This document shows positions 1-13,100 of a stretch of 64,000 bases of DNA, one piece after another (the first letter of the stretch is position 1; every line of letters begins with the position of its first letter). Below the pieces are notes generated by a model. The model was not told where the DNA came from. It did no database searches and was given only the letters and a program-made list of their open reading frames with translations. A program made the translations under genes and the position numbers. Source of the DNA: Haematobia irritans (taxonomy: Eukaryota > Arthropoda > Insecta > Diptera > Muscidae); assembly GCF_050003625.1 (NCBI RefSeq), contig NC_134397.1:73883551-73947550 (forward strand). The letters run 5' to 3'.

Positions 1-250
1 TTTTCGATTTTTTGAGGGTGGTCATGAATTATCGTCCTTTTCGCTCTAGGACGCTTAGTTTAGGAGATATGGCCAAAAGAAGTTTTTCATATAAAAATTT
101 CAATTTTTTTAGGATTTGGGTGGGGTTTTCGATTTTTTGAGGGTGGTCACGAATTATCGTCCTTTTCGCTCTAGGACGCTTAGTTTAGGAGATATGGTCA
201 AAAGAAGTTTTTCATATAAAAATTTAAATTTTTTTAGGATTTGGGTGGAT

Positions 251-375
251 TTTTCGATTTTTTGGGGGTGGTCACGAATTATCGCCCTTTTCGCTCTAGG
301 ACGCTTAGTTTAGGAGATATGGCCTAAAGAAGTTTTTCATATAAAAATTTCAATTTTTTTAGGATTTGGGTGGAT
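251..375 (+). repeat. Representative single monomer (125 bp)
   Basis: A typical full-length unit of the GGGGG / ATCGCCC class, given as a reference for phase. It carries five CpG sites: in TTTTCG, TCACGAA, ATCGCC, TTTTCGCT and GGACGCTT. AAAGCCC-class monomers lose one of them. G-rich GGGTGG occurs at both ends of a T-rich segment of about 20 bp, giving a short direct repeat within the unit. It contains two TTTAGG hexamers, at phases 59-64 and near 108-113. This unit has a TA inside GGCCTAAAG where most monomers have GGCCAAAAG. Confidence 0.9.
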
Positions 376-1366
376 TTTTCGATTTTTTGAGGGTGGTCAC
401 GAATTAAAGCCCTTTTCGCTCTAGGACGCTTAGTTTAGGAGATATGGCCAAAAGAAGTTTTTCATATAAAAATTTCAATTTTTTTAGGATTTGGGTGAAT
501 TTTTCGATTTTTTGAGGGTGGTCACGAATTATCGTCCTTTTCGCTCTAGGACGCTTAGTTTAGGAGATATGGCCAAAAGAAGTTTTTCATATAAAAATTT
601 CAATTTTTTTAGGATTTGGGTGGATTTTTCGATTTTTTGAGGGTGGTCACGAATTAAAGCCCTTTTCGCTCTAGGACGCTTAGTTTAGGAGACATGGCCA
701 AAAGAAGTTTTTCATATAAAAATTTAAATTTTTTTAGGATTTGGGTGGATTTTTCGATTTTTTGGGGGTGGTCACGAATTAAAGCCCTTTTCGCTCTAGG
801 ACGCTTAGTTTAGGAGATATGACCAAAAGAAGTTTTTCATATAAAAATTTCAATTTTTTTAGGATTTGGGTGGATTTTTCGATTTTTTGGGGGTGGTCAC
901 GAATTAAAGCCCTTTTCGCTCTAGGACGCTTAGTTTAGGAGATATGGCCAAAAGAAGTTTTTCATATAAAAATTTCAATTTTTTTAGGATTTGAGTGGAT
1001 TTTTCGATTTTTTGGGGGTGGTCACGAATTATCGCCCTTTTCGCTCTAGGACGCTTAGTTTAGGAGATATGGCCAAAAGAAGTTTTTCATATGAAAATTT
1101 AAATTTTTTTAGGATTTGGGTGGATTTTTCGATTTTTTGAGGGTGGTCACGAATTAAAGCCCTTTTCGCTCTAGGACGCTTAGTTTAGGAGATATGGCCA
1201 AAAGAAGTTTTTCATATAAAAATTTCAATTTTTTTAGGATTTGAGTGGATTTTTCGATTTTTTGGGGGTGGTCACGAATTATCGTCCTTTTCGCTCTAGG
1301 ACGCTTAGTTTAGGAGATATGGCCAAAAGAAGATTTTCATATAAAATTTTCAATTTTTTTAGGATT

Positions 1367-1375
1367 TGAGGTTGG
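1367..1375 (+). repeat. Truncated monomer: 21-bp deletion
   Basis: AGGATTTGAGG is followed by TTGGTCACG, so the T-rich TTTTTCGATTTTTT segment is lost and the unit is 104 bp. The same monomer has AGATTTTC and AAAATTTTC changes, and the next has CCAAACGAAATTTT. This shortened unit explains why copy 1 of repeat A exceeds copy 2 by 354 rather than 375 bases in this area. Confidence 0.85.
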
Positions 1376-3431
1376 TCACGAATTATCGTCCTTTTCGCTC
1401 TAGGATGCTTAGTTTAGGAGATATGGCCAAACGAAATTTTTCATATAAAAATTTCAATTTTGTTAGGATTTGGGTGGATTTTTCGATTTTTTGGGGGTGG
1501 TCACGAATTATCGTCCTTTTCGCTCTAGGACGCTTAGTTTAGGAGATATGGCCAAAAGAAGTGTTTCATATAAAAATTTAAATTTTTTTAGGATTTGGGT
1601 GGATTTTTCGATTTTTTGAGGGTGGTCACGAATTATCGTCCTTTTCGCTCTAGGACGCTTAGTTTAGGAGATATGGCCAAAAGAAGTTTTTCATATAAAA
1701 ATTTCAATTTTTTTTAGGATTTGGTTGGATTTTTCGATTTTTTGGGGGTGGTCACGAATTATCGCCCTTTTCGCTCTAGGACGCTTAGTTTAGGAGATAT
1801 GGCCAAAAGAAGTTTTTCATATAAAAATTTCAACTTTTTTAGGATTTGGGTGGATTTTTCGATTTTTTGGGGGTGGTCACGAATTAAAGCCCTTTTCGCT
1901 CTAGGACGCTTAGTTTAGGAGATATGACCAAAAGAAGTTTTTCATATAAAAATTTCAACTTTTTTAGGATTTAGGTGGATTTTTCGATTTTTTGGGGGTG
2001 GTCACGAATTAAAGCCCTTTTCGCTCTAGGACGCTTAGTTTAGGAGATATGGCCAAAAGAAGTTTTTCATATAAAAATTTCAATTTTTTTAGGATTTGAG
2101 TGGATTTTTCGATTTTTTGGGGGTGGTCACGAATTATCGCCCTTTTCGCTCTAGGACGCTTAGTTTAGGAGATATGGCCAAAAGAAGTTTTTCATATAAA
2201 AATTTCAATTTTTTTAGGATTTGGGTGGATTTTTCGATTTTTTGAGGGTGGTCACGAATTATCGTCCTTTTCGCTCTAGGACGCTTAGTTTAGGAGATAT
2301 GGCCAAAAGAAGTTTTTCATATAAAAATTTCAATTTTTTTAGGATTTGGGTGGATTTTTCGATTTTTTGGGGGTGGTCCCGAATTATCGTCCTTTTCGCT
2401 CTAGGACGCTTAGTTTAGGAGATATGGCCAAAAGAAGTTTTTCATATAAAAATTTCAATTTTTTGAGGATTTGGGTGGATTTTTCGATTTTTTGAGGGTG
2501 GTCACGAATTAAAGCCCTTTTCGCTCTAGGACGCTTAGTTTAGGAGATATGGCCAAACGAAGTTTTTCATATAAAAATTTCAATTTTTTTAGGATTTGGG
2601 TGGATTTTTCGATTTTTTGAGGGTGGTCACGAATTAAAGCCCTTTTCGCTCTAGGACGCTTAGTTTAGGAGATATGGCCAAAAGAAGTTTTTCATATAAA
2701 AATTTCAATTTTTTTAGGATTTGGGTGGATTTTTCGATTTTTTGGGGGTGGTCACGAATTAAAGCCCTTTTCGCTCTAGGACGCTTAGTTTAGGAGATAT
2801 GGCCAAACGAAGTTTTTCTTATAAAGATTTCAATTTTTTTAGGATTTGGGTGGATTTTTCGATTTTTTGGGGGTGGTCACGAATTAAAGCCCTTTTCGCT
2901 CTAGGACGCTTAGTTTAGGAGATATGGCCAAACGAAGTTTTTCATATAAAAATTTCAATTTTTTTAGGATTGGGTGGATTTTTTGATTTTTTGGGGGTGG
3001 TCACGAATTAAAGCCCTTTTCGCTCTAGGACGCTTAGTTTAGGAGATATGGCCAAAAGAAGTTTTTCATATAAAAATTTAAATTTTTTTAGGATTTGAGT
3101 GGATTTTTCGATTTTTTGAGGGTGGTCACGAATTATCGTCCTTTTCGCTCTAGGACGCTTAGTTTAGGAGATATGGCCAAAAGAAGCTTTTCATATAAAA
3201 ATTTCAATTTTTTTAGGATTTGGGTGGATTTTTCGATTTTTTGGGGGTGGTCACGAATTAAAGCCCTTTTCGCTCTAGGACGCTTAGTTTAGGAGATATG
3301 GCCAAAAGAAGTTTTTCATATAAAAATTTCAATTTTTTTAGGATTTGGGTGGATTTTTCGATTTTTTGGGGGTGGTCACGAATTAAAGCCCTTTTCGCTC
3401 TAGGACGCTTAGTTTAGGAGATATGGCCAAA

Positions 3432-4681
3432 CGAAGTTTTTCATATAAAAATTTCAATTTTTTTAGGATTGGGTGGATTTTTCGATTTTTTGGGGGTGGT
3501 CACGAATTAAAGCCCTTTTCGCTCTAGGACGCTTAGTTTAGGAGATATGGCCAAAAGAAGTTTTTCATATAAAAATTTCAATTTTTTTAGGATTTGGGTG
3601 GATTTTTTGATTTTTTGGGGGTGGTCACGAATTAAAGCCCTTTTCGCTCTAGGACGCTTAGTTTAGGAGATATGGCCAAAAGAAGTTTTTCATATAAAAA
3701 TTTCAATTTTTTTAGGATTTGGGTGGATTTTTCGATTTTTTGGGGGTGGTCACGAATTATCGCCCTTTTCGCTCTAGGACGCTTAGTTTAGGAGATATGG
3801 CCAAAAGAAGTTTTTCATATAAAAATTTCAATTTTTTTAGGATTTTGGGTGGATTTTTCGATTTTTTGAGGGTGGTCACGAATTAAAGCCCTTTTCGCTC
3901 TAGGACGCTTAGTTTAGGAGATATGGCCAAAAGAAGTTTTTCATATAAAAATTTCAATTTTTTTAGGATTTGGGTGAATTTTTCGATTTTTTGAGGGTGG
4001 TCACGAATTATCGTCCTTTTCGCTCTAGGACGCTTAGTTTAGGAGATATGGCCAAACGAAGTTTTTCATATAAAAATTTCAATTTTTTTAGGATTGGGTG
4101 GATTTTTCGATTTTTTGGGGGTTGTCACGAATTAAAGCCCTTTTCGCTCTAGGACGCTTAGTTTAGGAGATATGGCCAAAAGAAGTTTTTCATATAAAAA
4201 TTTCAATTTTTTTAGGATTTGGGTGGATTTTTTGATTTTTTGGGGGTGGTCACGAATTAAAGCCCTTTTCGCTCTAGGACGCTTAGTTTAGGAGATATGG
4301 CCAAAAGAAGTTTTTCATATAAAAATTTCAATTTTTTTAGGATTTGGGTGGATTTTTCGATTTTTTGGGGGTGGTCACGAATTATCGCCCTTTTCGCTCT
4401 AGGACGCTTAGTTTAGGAGATATGGCCAAAAGAAGTTTTTCATATAAAAATTTCAATTTTTTTAGGATTTTGGGTGGATTTTTCGATTTTTTGAGGGTGG
4501 TCACGAATTAAAGCCCTTTTCGCTCTAGGACGCTTAGTTTAGGAGATATGGCCAAAAGAAGTTTTTCATATAAAAATTTCAATTTTTTTAGGATTTGGGT
4601 GAATTTTTCGATTTTTTGAGGGTGGTCACGAATTATCGTCCTTTTCGCTCTAGGACGCTTAGTTTAGGAGATATGGCCAAA
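3432..4681 (+). repeat. Five-monomer tandem duplication (2 x 625 bp) inside copy 1 of repeat A
   Basis: The block 3432-4056 repeats at 4057-4681 with an offset of exactly 625. Each copy runs through CCAAACG followed by the shortened AGGATTGGGTGG, a TTTTTTGATT monomer, an ATCGCCC monomer, a monomer with the lengthened AGGATTTTGGGTGG, and a GGGTGAATTT monomer ending in ATCGTCC. The -1 and +1 bp spacers cancel, which keeps the period at 625. I noticed one difference: GGGGGTTGTC near 4127 where the first copy has GGGGGTGGTC. Copy 2 of repeat A has the block only once, so this duplication is private and younger. Confidence 0.9.
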
Positions 4682-5604
4682 AGAAGTTTTTCATATAAAA
4701 ATTTCAATTTTTTTAGGATTTGGGTGGATTTTTCGATTTTTTGAGGGTGGTCACGAATTAAAGCCCTTTTCGCTCTAGGACGCTTAGTTTAGGAGATATG
4801 GCCAAGAGAAGTTTTTCATATAAAAATTTCAATTTTTTTAGGATTTGGGTGGATTTTTCGATTTTTTGGGGGTGGTCACGAATTATCGCCCTTTTCGCTC
4901 TAGGACGCTTAGTTTAGGAGATATGGCCAAAAGAAGTTTTTCATATAAAAATTTCAATTTTTTTAGGATTTGGGTGGATTTTTCGATTTTTTGAGGGTGG
5001 TCACGAATTAAAGCCCTTTTCGCTCTAGGACGCTTAGTTTAGGAGATATGGCCAAAAGAAGTTTTTCATATAAAAATTTAAATTTTTTTAGGATTTGGGT
5101 GGATTTTTCGATTTTTTGGGGGTGGTCACGAATTAAAGCCCTTTTCGCTCTAGGACGCTTAGTTTAGGAGATATGACCAAAAGAAGTTTTTCATATAAAA
5201 ATTTCAATTTTTTTAGGATTTGGGTGGATTTTTCGATTTTTTGGGGGTGGTCACGAATTAAAGCCCTTTTCGCTCTAGGACGCTTAGTTTAGGAGATATG
5301 GCCAAAATAAGTTTTTCATATAAAAATTTAAATTTTTTTAGGATTTGGGTGGATTTTTCGATTTTTTGGGGGTGGTCACGAATTAAAGCCCTTTTCGCTC
5401 TAGGACGCTTAGTTTAGGAGATATGGCCAAAAGAAGTTTTTCATATAAAAATTTCAATTTTTTTAGGATTTGGTTGGATTTTTCGATTTTTTGAGGGTGG
5501 TCACGAATTATCGTCCTTTTCGCTCTAGGACGCTTAGTTTAGGAGATATGGCCAAAAGAAGTTTTTCATATAAAAATTTCAATTTTTTTAGGATTTGGGT
5601 GGAT

Positions 5605-8600
5605 TTTTCGATTTTTTGAGGGTGGTCATGAATTATCGTCCTTTTCGCTCTAGGACGCTTAGTTTAGGAGATATGGCCAAAAGAAGTTTTTCATATAAAA
5701 ATTTCAATTTTTTTAGGATTTGGGTGGGTTTTTCGATTTTTTGAGGGTGGTCACGAATTATCGTCCTTTTCGCTCTAGGACGCTTAGTTTAGGAGATATG
5801 GTCAAAAGAAGTTTTTCATATAAAAATTTAAATTTTTTTAGGATTTGGGTGGATTTTTCGATTTTTTGGGGGTGGTCACGAATTATCGCCCTTTTCGCTC
5901 TAGGACGCTTAGTTTAGGAGATATGGCCTAAAGAAGTTTTTCATATAAAAATTTCAATTTTTTTAGGATTTGGGTGGATTTTTCGATTTTTTGAGGGTGG
6001 TCACGAATTAAAGCCCTTTTCGCTCTAGGACGCTTAGTTTAGGAGATATGGCCAAAAGAAGTTTTTCATATAAAAATTTCAATTTTTTTAGGATTTGGGT
6101 GAATTTTTCGATTTTTTGAGGGTGGTCACGAATTATCGTCCTTTTCGCTCTAGGACGCTTAGTTTAGGAGATATGGCCAAAAGAAGTTTTTCATATAAAA
6201 ATTTCAATTTTTTTAGGATTTGGGTGGATTTTTCGATTTTTTGAGGGTGGTCACGAATTAAAGCCCTTTTCGCTCTAGGACGCTTAGTTTAGGAGACATG
6301 GCCAAAAGAAGTTTTTCATATAAAAATTTAAATTTTTTTAGGATTTGGGTGGATTTTTCGATTTTTTGGGGGTGGTCACGAATTAAAGCCCTTTTCGCTC
6401 TAGGACGCTTAGTTTAGGAGATATGACCAAAAGAAGTTTTTCATATAAAAATTTCAATTTTTTTAGGATTTGGGTGGATTTTTCGATTTTTTGGGGGTGG
6501 TCACGAATTAAAGCCCTTTTCGCTCTAGGACGCTTAGTTTAGGAGATATGGCCAAAAGAAGTTTTTCATATAAAAATTTCAATTTTTTTAGGATTTGAGT
6601 GGATTTTTCGATTTTTTGGGGGTGGTCACGAATTATCGCCCTTTTCGCTCTAGGACGCTTAGTTTAGGAGATATGGCCAAAAGAAGTTTTTCATATGAAA
6701 ATTTAAATTTTTTTAGGATTTGGGTGGATTTTTCGATTTTTTGAGGGTGGTCACGAATTATCGTCCTTTTCGCTCTAGGACGCTTAGTTTAGGAGATATG
6801 GCCAAAAGAAGTTTTTCATATAAAAATTTCAATTTTTTTAGGATTTGGGTGGATTTTTCGATTTTTTGAGGGTGGTCACGAATTATCGTCCTTTTCGCTC
6901 TAGGACGCTTAGTTTAGGAGATATGGCCAAAAGAAGTTTTTCATATAAAAATTTCAATTTTTTTTAGGATTTGGTTGGATTTTTCGATTTTTTGGGGGTG
7001 GTCACGAATTATCGCCCTTTTCGCTCTAGGACGCTTAGTTTAGGAGATATGGCCAAAAGAAGTTTTTCATATAAAAATTTCAACTTTTTTAGGATTTGGG
7101 TGGATTTTTCGATTTTTTGGGGGTGGTCACGAATTAAAGCCCTTTTCGCTCTAGGACGCTTAGTTTAGGAGATATGACCAAAAGAAGTTTTTCATATAAA
7201 AATTTCAACTTTTTTAGGATTTAGGTGGATTTTTCGATTTTTTGGGGGTGGTCACGAATTAAAGCCCTTTTCGCTCTAGGACGCTTAGTTTAGGAGATAT
7301 GGCCAAAAGAAGTTTTTCATATAAAAATTTCAATTTTTTTAGGATTTGAGTGGATTTTTCGATTTTTTGGGGGTGGTCACGAATTATCGCCCTTTTCGCT
7401 CTAGGACGCTTAGTTTAGGAGATATGGCCAAAAGAAGTTTTTCATATAAAAATTTCAATTTTTTTAGGATTTGGGTGGATTTTTCGATTTTTTGAGGGTG
7501 GTCACGAATTATCGTCCTTTTCGCTCTAGGACGCTTAGTTTAGGAGATATGGCCAAAAGAAGTTTTTCATATAAAAATTTCAATTTTTTTAGGATTTGGG
7601 TGGATTTTTCGATTTTTTGGGGGTGGTCCCGAATTATCGTCCTTTTCGCTCTAGGACGCTTAGTTTAGGAGATATGGCCAAAAGAAGTTTTTCATATAAA
7701 AATTTCAATTTTTTGAGGATTTGGGTGGATTTTTCGATTTTTTGAGGGTGGTCACGAATTAAAGCCCTTTTCGCTCTAGGACGCTTAGTTTAGGAGATAT
7801 GGCCAAACGAAGTTTTTCATATAAAAATTTCAATTTTTTTAGGATTTGGGTGGATTTTTCGATTTTTTGAGGGTGGTCACGAATTAAAGCCCTTTTCGCT
7901 CTAGGACGCTTAGTTTAGGAGATATGGCCAAAAGAAGTTTTTCATATAAAAATTTCAATTTTTTTAGGATTTGGGTGGATTTTTCGATTTTTTGGGGGTG
8001 GTCACGAATTAAAGCCCTTTTCGCTCTAGGACGCTTAGTTTAGGAGATATGGCCAAACGAAGTTTTTCTTATAAAGATTTCAATTTTTTTAGGATTTGGG
8101 TGGATTTTTCGATTTTTTGGGGGTGGTCACGAATTAAAGCCCTTTTCGCTCTAGGACGCTTAGTTTAGGAGATATGGCCAAACGAAGTTTTTCATATAAA
8201 AATTTCAATTTTTTTAGGATTGGGTGGATTTTTTGATTTTTTGGGGGTGGTCACGAATTAAAGCCCTTTTCGCTCTAGGACGCTTAGTTTAGGAGATATG
8301 GCCAAAAGAAGTTTTTCATATAAAAATTTAAATTTTTTTAGGATTTGAGTGGATTTTTCGATTTTTTGAGGGTGGTCACGAATTATCGTCCTTTTCGCTC
8401 TAGGACGCTTAGTTTAGGAGATATGGCCAAAAGAAGCTTTTCATATAAAAATTTCAATTTTTTTAGGATTTGGGTGGATTTTTCGATTTTTTGGGGGTGG
8501 TCACGAATTAAAGCCCTTTTCGCTCTAGGACGCTTAGTTTAGGAGATATGGCCAAACGAAGTTTTTCATATAAAAATTTCAATTTTTTTAGGATTGGGTG

Positions 8601-10104
8601 GATTTTTCGATTTTTTGGGGGTGGTCACGAATTAAAGCCCTTTTCGCTCTAGGACGCTTAGTTTAGGAGATATGGCCAAAAGAAGTTTTTCATATAAAAA
8701 TTTCAATTTTTTTAGGATTTGGGTGGATTTTTTGATTTTTTGGGGGTGGTCACGAATTAAAGCCCTTTTCGCTCTAGGACGCTTAGTTTAGGAGATATGG
8801 CCAAAAGAAGTTTTTCATATAAAAATTTCAATTTTTTTAGGATTTGGGTGGATTTTTCGATTTTTTGGGGGTGGTCACGAATTATCGCCCTTTTCGCTCT
8901 AGGACGCTTAGTTTAGGAGATATGGCCAAAAGAAGTTTTTCATATAAAAATTTCAATTTTTTTAGGATTTTGGGTGGATTTTTCGATTTTTTGAGGGTGG
9001 TCACGAATTAAAGCCCTTTTCGCTCTAGGACGCTTAGTTTAGGAGATATGGCCAAAAGAAGTTTTTCATATAAAAATTTCAATTTTTTTAGGATTTGGGT
9101 GAATTTTTCGATTTTTTGAGGGTGGTCACGAATTATCGTCCTTTTCGCTCTAGGACGCTTAGTTTAGGAGATATGGCCAAAAGAAGTTTTTCATATAAAA
9201 ATTTCAATTTTTTTAGGATTTGGGTGGATTTTTCGATTTTTTGAGGGTGGTCACGAATTAAAGCCCTTTTCGCTCTAGGACGCTTAGTTTAGGAGATATG
9301 GCCAAGAGAAGTTTTTCATATAAAAATTTCAATTTTTTTAGGATTTGGGTGGATTTTTCGATTTTTTGGGGGTGGTCACGAATTATCGCCCTTTTCGCTC
9401 TAGGACGCTTAGTTTAGGAGATATGGCCAAAAGAAGTTTTTCATATAAAAATTTCAATTTTTTTAGGATTTGGGTGGATTTTTCGATTTTTTGAGGGTGG
9501 TCACGAATTAAAGCCCTTTTCGCTCTAGGACGCTTAGTTTAGGAGATATGGCCAAAAGAAGTTTTTCATATAAAAATTTAAATTTTTTTAGGATTTGGGT
9601 GGATTTTTCGATTTTTTGGGGGTGGTCACGAATTAAAGCCCTTTTCGCTCTAGGACGCTTAGTTTAGGAGATATGACCAAAAGAAGTTTTTCATATAAAA
9701 ATTTCAATTTTTTTAGGATTTGGGTGGATTTTTCGATTTTTTGGGGGTGGTCACGAATTAAAGCCCTTTTCGCTCTAGGACGCTTAGTTTAGGAGATATG
9801 GCCAAAATAAGTTTTTCATATAAAAATTTAAATTTTTTTAGGATTTGGGTGGATTTTTCGATTTTTTGGGGGTGGTCACGAATTAAAGCCCTTTTCGCTC
9901 TAGGACGCTTAGTTTAGGAGATATGGCCAAAAGAAGTTTTTCATATAAAAATTTCAATTTTTTTAGGATTTGGGTGGATTTTTCGATTTTTTGAGGGTGG
10001 TCACGAATTATCGTCCTTTTCGCTCTAGGACGCTTAGTTTAGGAGATATGGCCAAAAGAAGTTTTTCATATAAAAATTTCAATTTTTTTAGGATTTGGGT
10101 GGAT
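5605..10104 (+). repeat. Higher-order repeat A, copy 2 (4500 bp, 36 monomers)
   Basis: Follows copy 1 directly and matches it over nearly all shared monomers, including the private variants GACATGG near 6297, CATATGAAA near 6695, the extra T before AGG near 6965, TTATAAAGATTT near 8070, AAGCTTTTC near 8435, CCAAGAGAAG near 9303 and CCAAAATAAG near 9803. Its length is 36 times 125. It lacks the three-monomer and six-monomer extra segments of copy 1, so one copy has gained or lost whole monomers since they separated. Confidence 0.9.
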
Positions 10105-13100
10105 TTTTCGATTTTTTGAGGGTGGTCATGAATTATCGTCCTTTTCGCTCTAGGACGCTTAGTTTAGGAGATATGGCCAAAAGAAGTTTTTCATATAAAA
10201 ATTTCAATTTTTTTAGGATTTGGGTGGGTTTTTCGATTTTTTGAGGGTGGTCACGAATTATCGTCCTTTTCGCTCTAGGACGCTTAGTTTAGGAGATATG
10301 GTCAAAAGAAATTTTTCATATAAAAATTTAAATTTTTTTAGGATTTGGGTGGATTTTTCGATTTTTTGGGGGTGGTCACGAATTATCGCCCTTTTCGCTC
10401 TAGGACGCTTAGTTTAGGAGATATGGCCTAAAGAAGTTTTTCATATAAAAATTTCAATTTTTTTAGGATTTGGGTGGATTTTTCGATTTTTTGAGGGTGG
10501 TCACGAATTATCGTCCTTTTCGCTCTAGGACGCTTAGTTTAGGAGATATGGCCAAAAGAAGTTTTTCATATAAAAATTTCAATTTTTTTAGGATTTGGGT
10601 GGATTTTTCGATTTTTTGAGGGTGGTCACGAATTATCGTCCTTTTCGCTCTAGGACGCTTAGTTTAGGAGATATGGCCAAAAGAAGTTTTTCATATAAAA
10701 ATTTCAATTTTTTTAGGATTTGGGTGAATTTTTCGATTTTTTGAGGGTGGTCACGAATTATCGTCCTTTTCGCTCTAGGACGCTTAGTTTAGGAGATATG
10801 GCCAAAAGAAGTTTTTCATATAAAAATTTCAATTTTTTTAGGATTTGGGTGGATTTTTCGATTTTTTGAGGGTGGTCACGAATTAAAGCCCTTTTCGCTC
10901 TAGGACGCTTAGTTTAGGAGACATGGCCAAAAGAAGTTTTTCATATAAAAATTTAAATTTTTTTAGGATTTGGGTGGATTTTTCGATTTTTTGGGGGTGG
11001 TCACGAATTAAAGCCCTTTTCGCTCTAGGACGCTTAGTTTAGGAGATATGACCAAAAGAAGTTTTTCATATAAAAATTTCAATTTTTTTAGGATTTGGGT
11101 GGATTTTTCGATTTTTTGGGGGTGGTCACGAATTAAAGCCCTTTTCGCTCTAGGACGCTTAGTTTAGGAGATATGGCCAAAAGAAGTTTTTCATATAAAA
11201 ATTTCAATTTTTTTAGGATTTGAGTGGATTTTTCGATTTTTTGGGGGTGGTCACGAATTATCGCCCTTTTCGCTCTAGGACGCTTAGTTTAGGAGATATG
11301 GCCAAAAGAAGTTTTTCATATGAAAATTTAAATTTTTTTAGGATTTGGGTGGATTTTTCGATTTTTTGAGGGTGGTCACGAATTATCGTCCTTTTCGCTC
11401 TAGGACGCTTAGTTTAGGAGATATGGCCAAAAGAAGTTTTTCATATAAAAATTTCAATTTTTTTAGGATTTGGGTGGATTTTTCGATTTTTTGAGGGTGG
11501 TCACGAATTAAAGCCCTTTTCGCTCTAGGACGCTTAGTTTAGGAGATATGGCCAAACGAAGTTTTTCATATAAAAATTTCAATTTTTTAGGATTTGGGTG
11601 GATTTTTCGATTTTTTGGGGGTGGTCACGAATTATCGTCCTTTTCGCTCTAGGACGCTTAGTTTAGGAGATATGGCCAAAAGAAGTTTTTCATATAAAAA
11701 TTTAAATTTTTTTAGGATTTGGGTGGATTTTTCGATTTTTTGGGGGTGGTCACGAATTAAAGCCCTTTTCGCTCTAGGACGCTTAGTTTAGGAGATATGG
11801 CCAAAAGAAGTTTTTCATATAAAAATTTCAATTTTTTTAGGATTTGGGTGGATTTTTCGATTTTTTGGGGGTGGTCACGAATTAAAGCCCTTTTCCCTCT
11901 AGGACGCTTAGTTTAGGAGATATGGCCAAACGAAGTTTTTCTTATAACAATTTCAATTTTTTTAGGATTTGGGTGGATTTTTCGATTTTTTGGGGGTGGT
12001 CACGAATTAAAGCCCTTTTCGCTCTAGGACGCTTAGTTTAGGAGATATGGCCAAACGAAGTTTTTCATATAAAAATTTCAATTTTTTTAGGATTGGGTGG
12101 ATTTTTTGATTTTTTGGGGGTGGTCACGAATTAAAGCCCTTTTCGCTCTAGGACGCTTAGTTTAGGAGATATGGCCAAAAGAAGTTTTTCATATAAAAAT
12201 TTAAATTTTTTTAGGATTTGAGTGGATTTTTCGATTTTTTGAGGGTGGTCACGAATTATCGTCCTTTTCGCTCTAGGACGCTTAGTTTAGGAGATATGGC
12301 CAAAAGAAGCTTTTCATATAAAAATTTCAATTTTTTTAGGATTTGGGTGGATTTTTCGATTTTTTGGGGGTGGTCACGAATTAAAGCCCTTTTCGCTCTA
12401 GGACGCTTAGTTTAGGAGATATGGCCAAAAGAAGTTTTTCATATAAAAATTTCAATTTTTTTAGGATTTGGGTGGATTTTTCGATTTTTTGGGGGTGGTC
12501 ACGAATTAAAGCCCTTTTCGCTCTAGGACGCTTAGTTTAGGAGATATGGCCAAACGAAGTTTTTCATATAAAAATTTCAATTTTTTTAGGATTGGGTGGA
12601 TTTTTCGATTTTTTGGGGGTGGTCACGAATTAAAGCCCTTTTCGCTCTAGGACGCTTAGTTTAGGAGATATGGCCAAAAGAAGTTTTTCATATAAAAATT
12701 TCAATTTTTTTAGGATTTGGGTGGATTTTTTGATTTTTTGGGGGTGGTCACGAATTAAAGCCCTTTTCGTTCTAGGACGCTTAGTTTAGGAGATATGGCC
12801 AAAAGAAGTTTTTCATATAAAAATTTCAATTTTTTTAGGATTTGGGTGGATTTTTCGATTTTTTGAGGGTGGTCACGAATTATCGTCCTTTTCGCTCTAG
12901 GACGCTTAGTTTAGGAGATATGGCCAAAAGAAGTTTTTCATATAAAAATTTCAATTTTTTTAGGATTTGGGTGGATTTTTCGATTTTTTGGGGGTGGTCA
13001 CGAATTATCGCCCTTTTCGCTCTAGGACGCTTAGTTTAGGAGATATGGCCAAAAGAAGTTTTTCATATAAAAATTTCAATTTTTTTAGGATTTGGGTGGA

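Larger units (their letters stand above)
1..5604 (+). repeat. Higher-order repeat A, copy 1 (5604 bp)
   Basis: Begins with a monomer carrying the rare CATGAATT variant (T at 25), which recurs at 5629 and 10129 and marks the start of each copy. Other private markers shared with copy 2 are GACATGG near 693, CATATGAAA near 1091, TTATAAAGATTT near 2820, AAGCTTTTC near 3185, CCAAGAGAAG near 4803 and CCAAAATAAG near 5303. Against copy 2 this copy has about 354 extra bases around 1150-1510 (two full monomers plus one of 104 bp), and 750 extra bases around 3300-4680 (one monomer plus a duplicated five-monomer block). The spacing to copy 2 therefore goes from 5604 to 5250 to 4500. Confidence 0.9.

Noticed and set aside
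3184..3189. HindIII site AAGCTT as a functional marker
   Set aside because: It comes from a single T-to-C change in AAGTTTTTC and recurs near 8434, 12308, 14557, 14907, 43208, 44456 and 59571. It is useful as a marker of one lineage but has no evident function.
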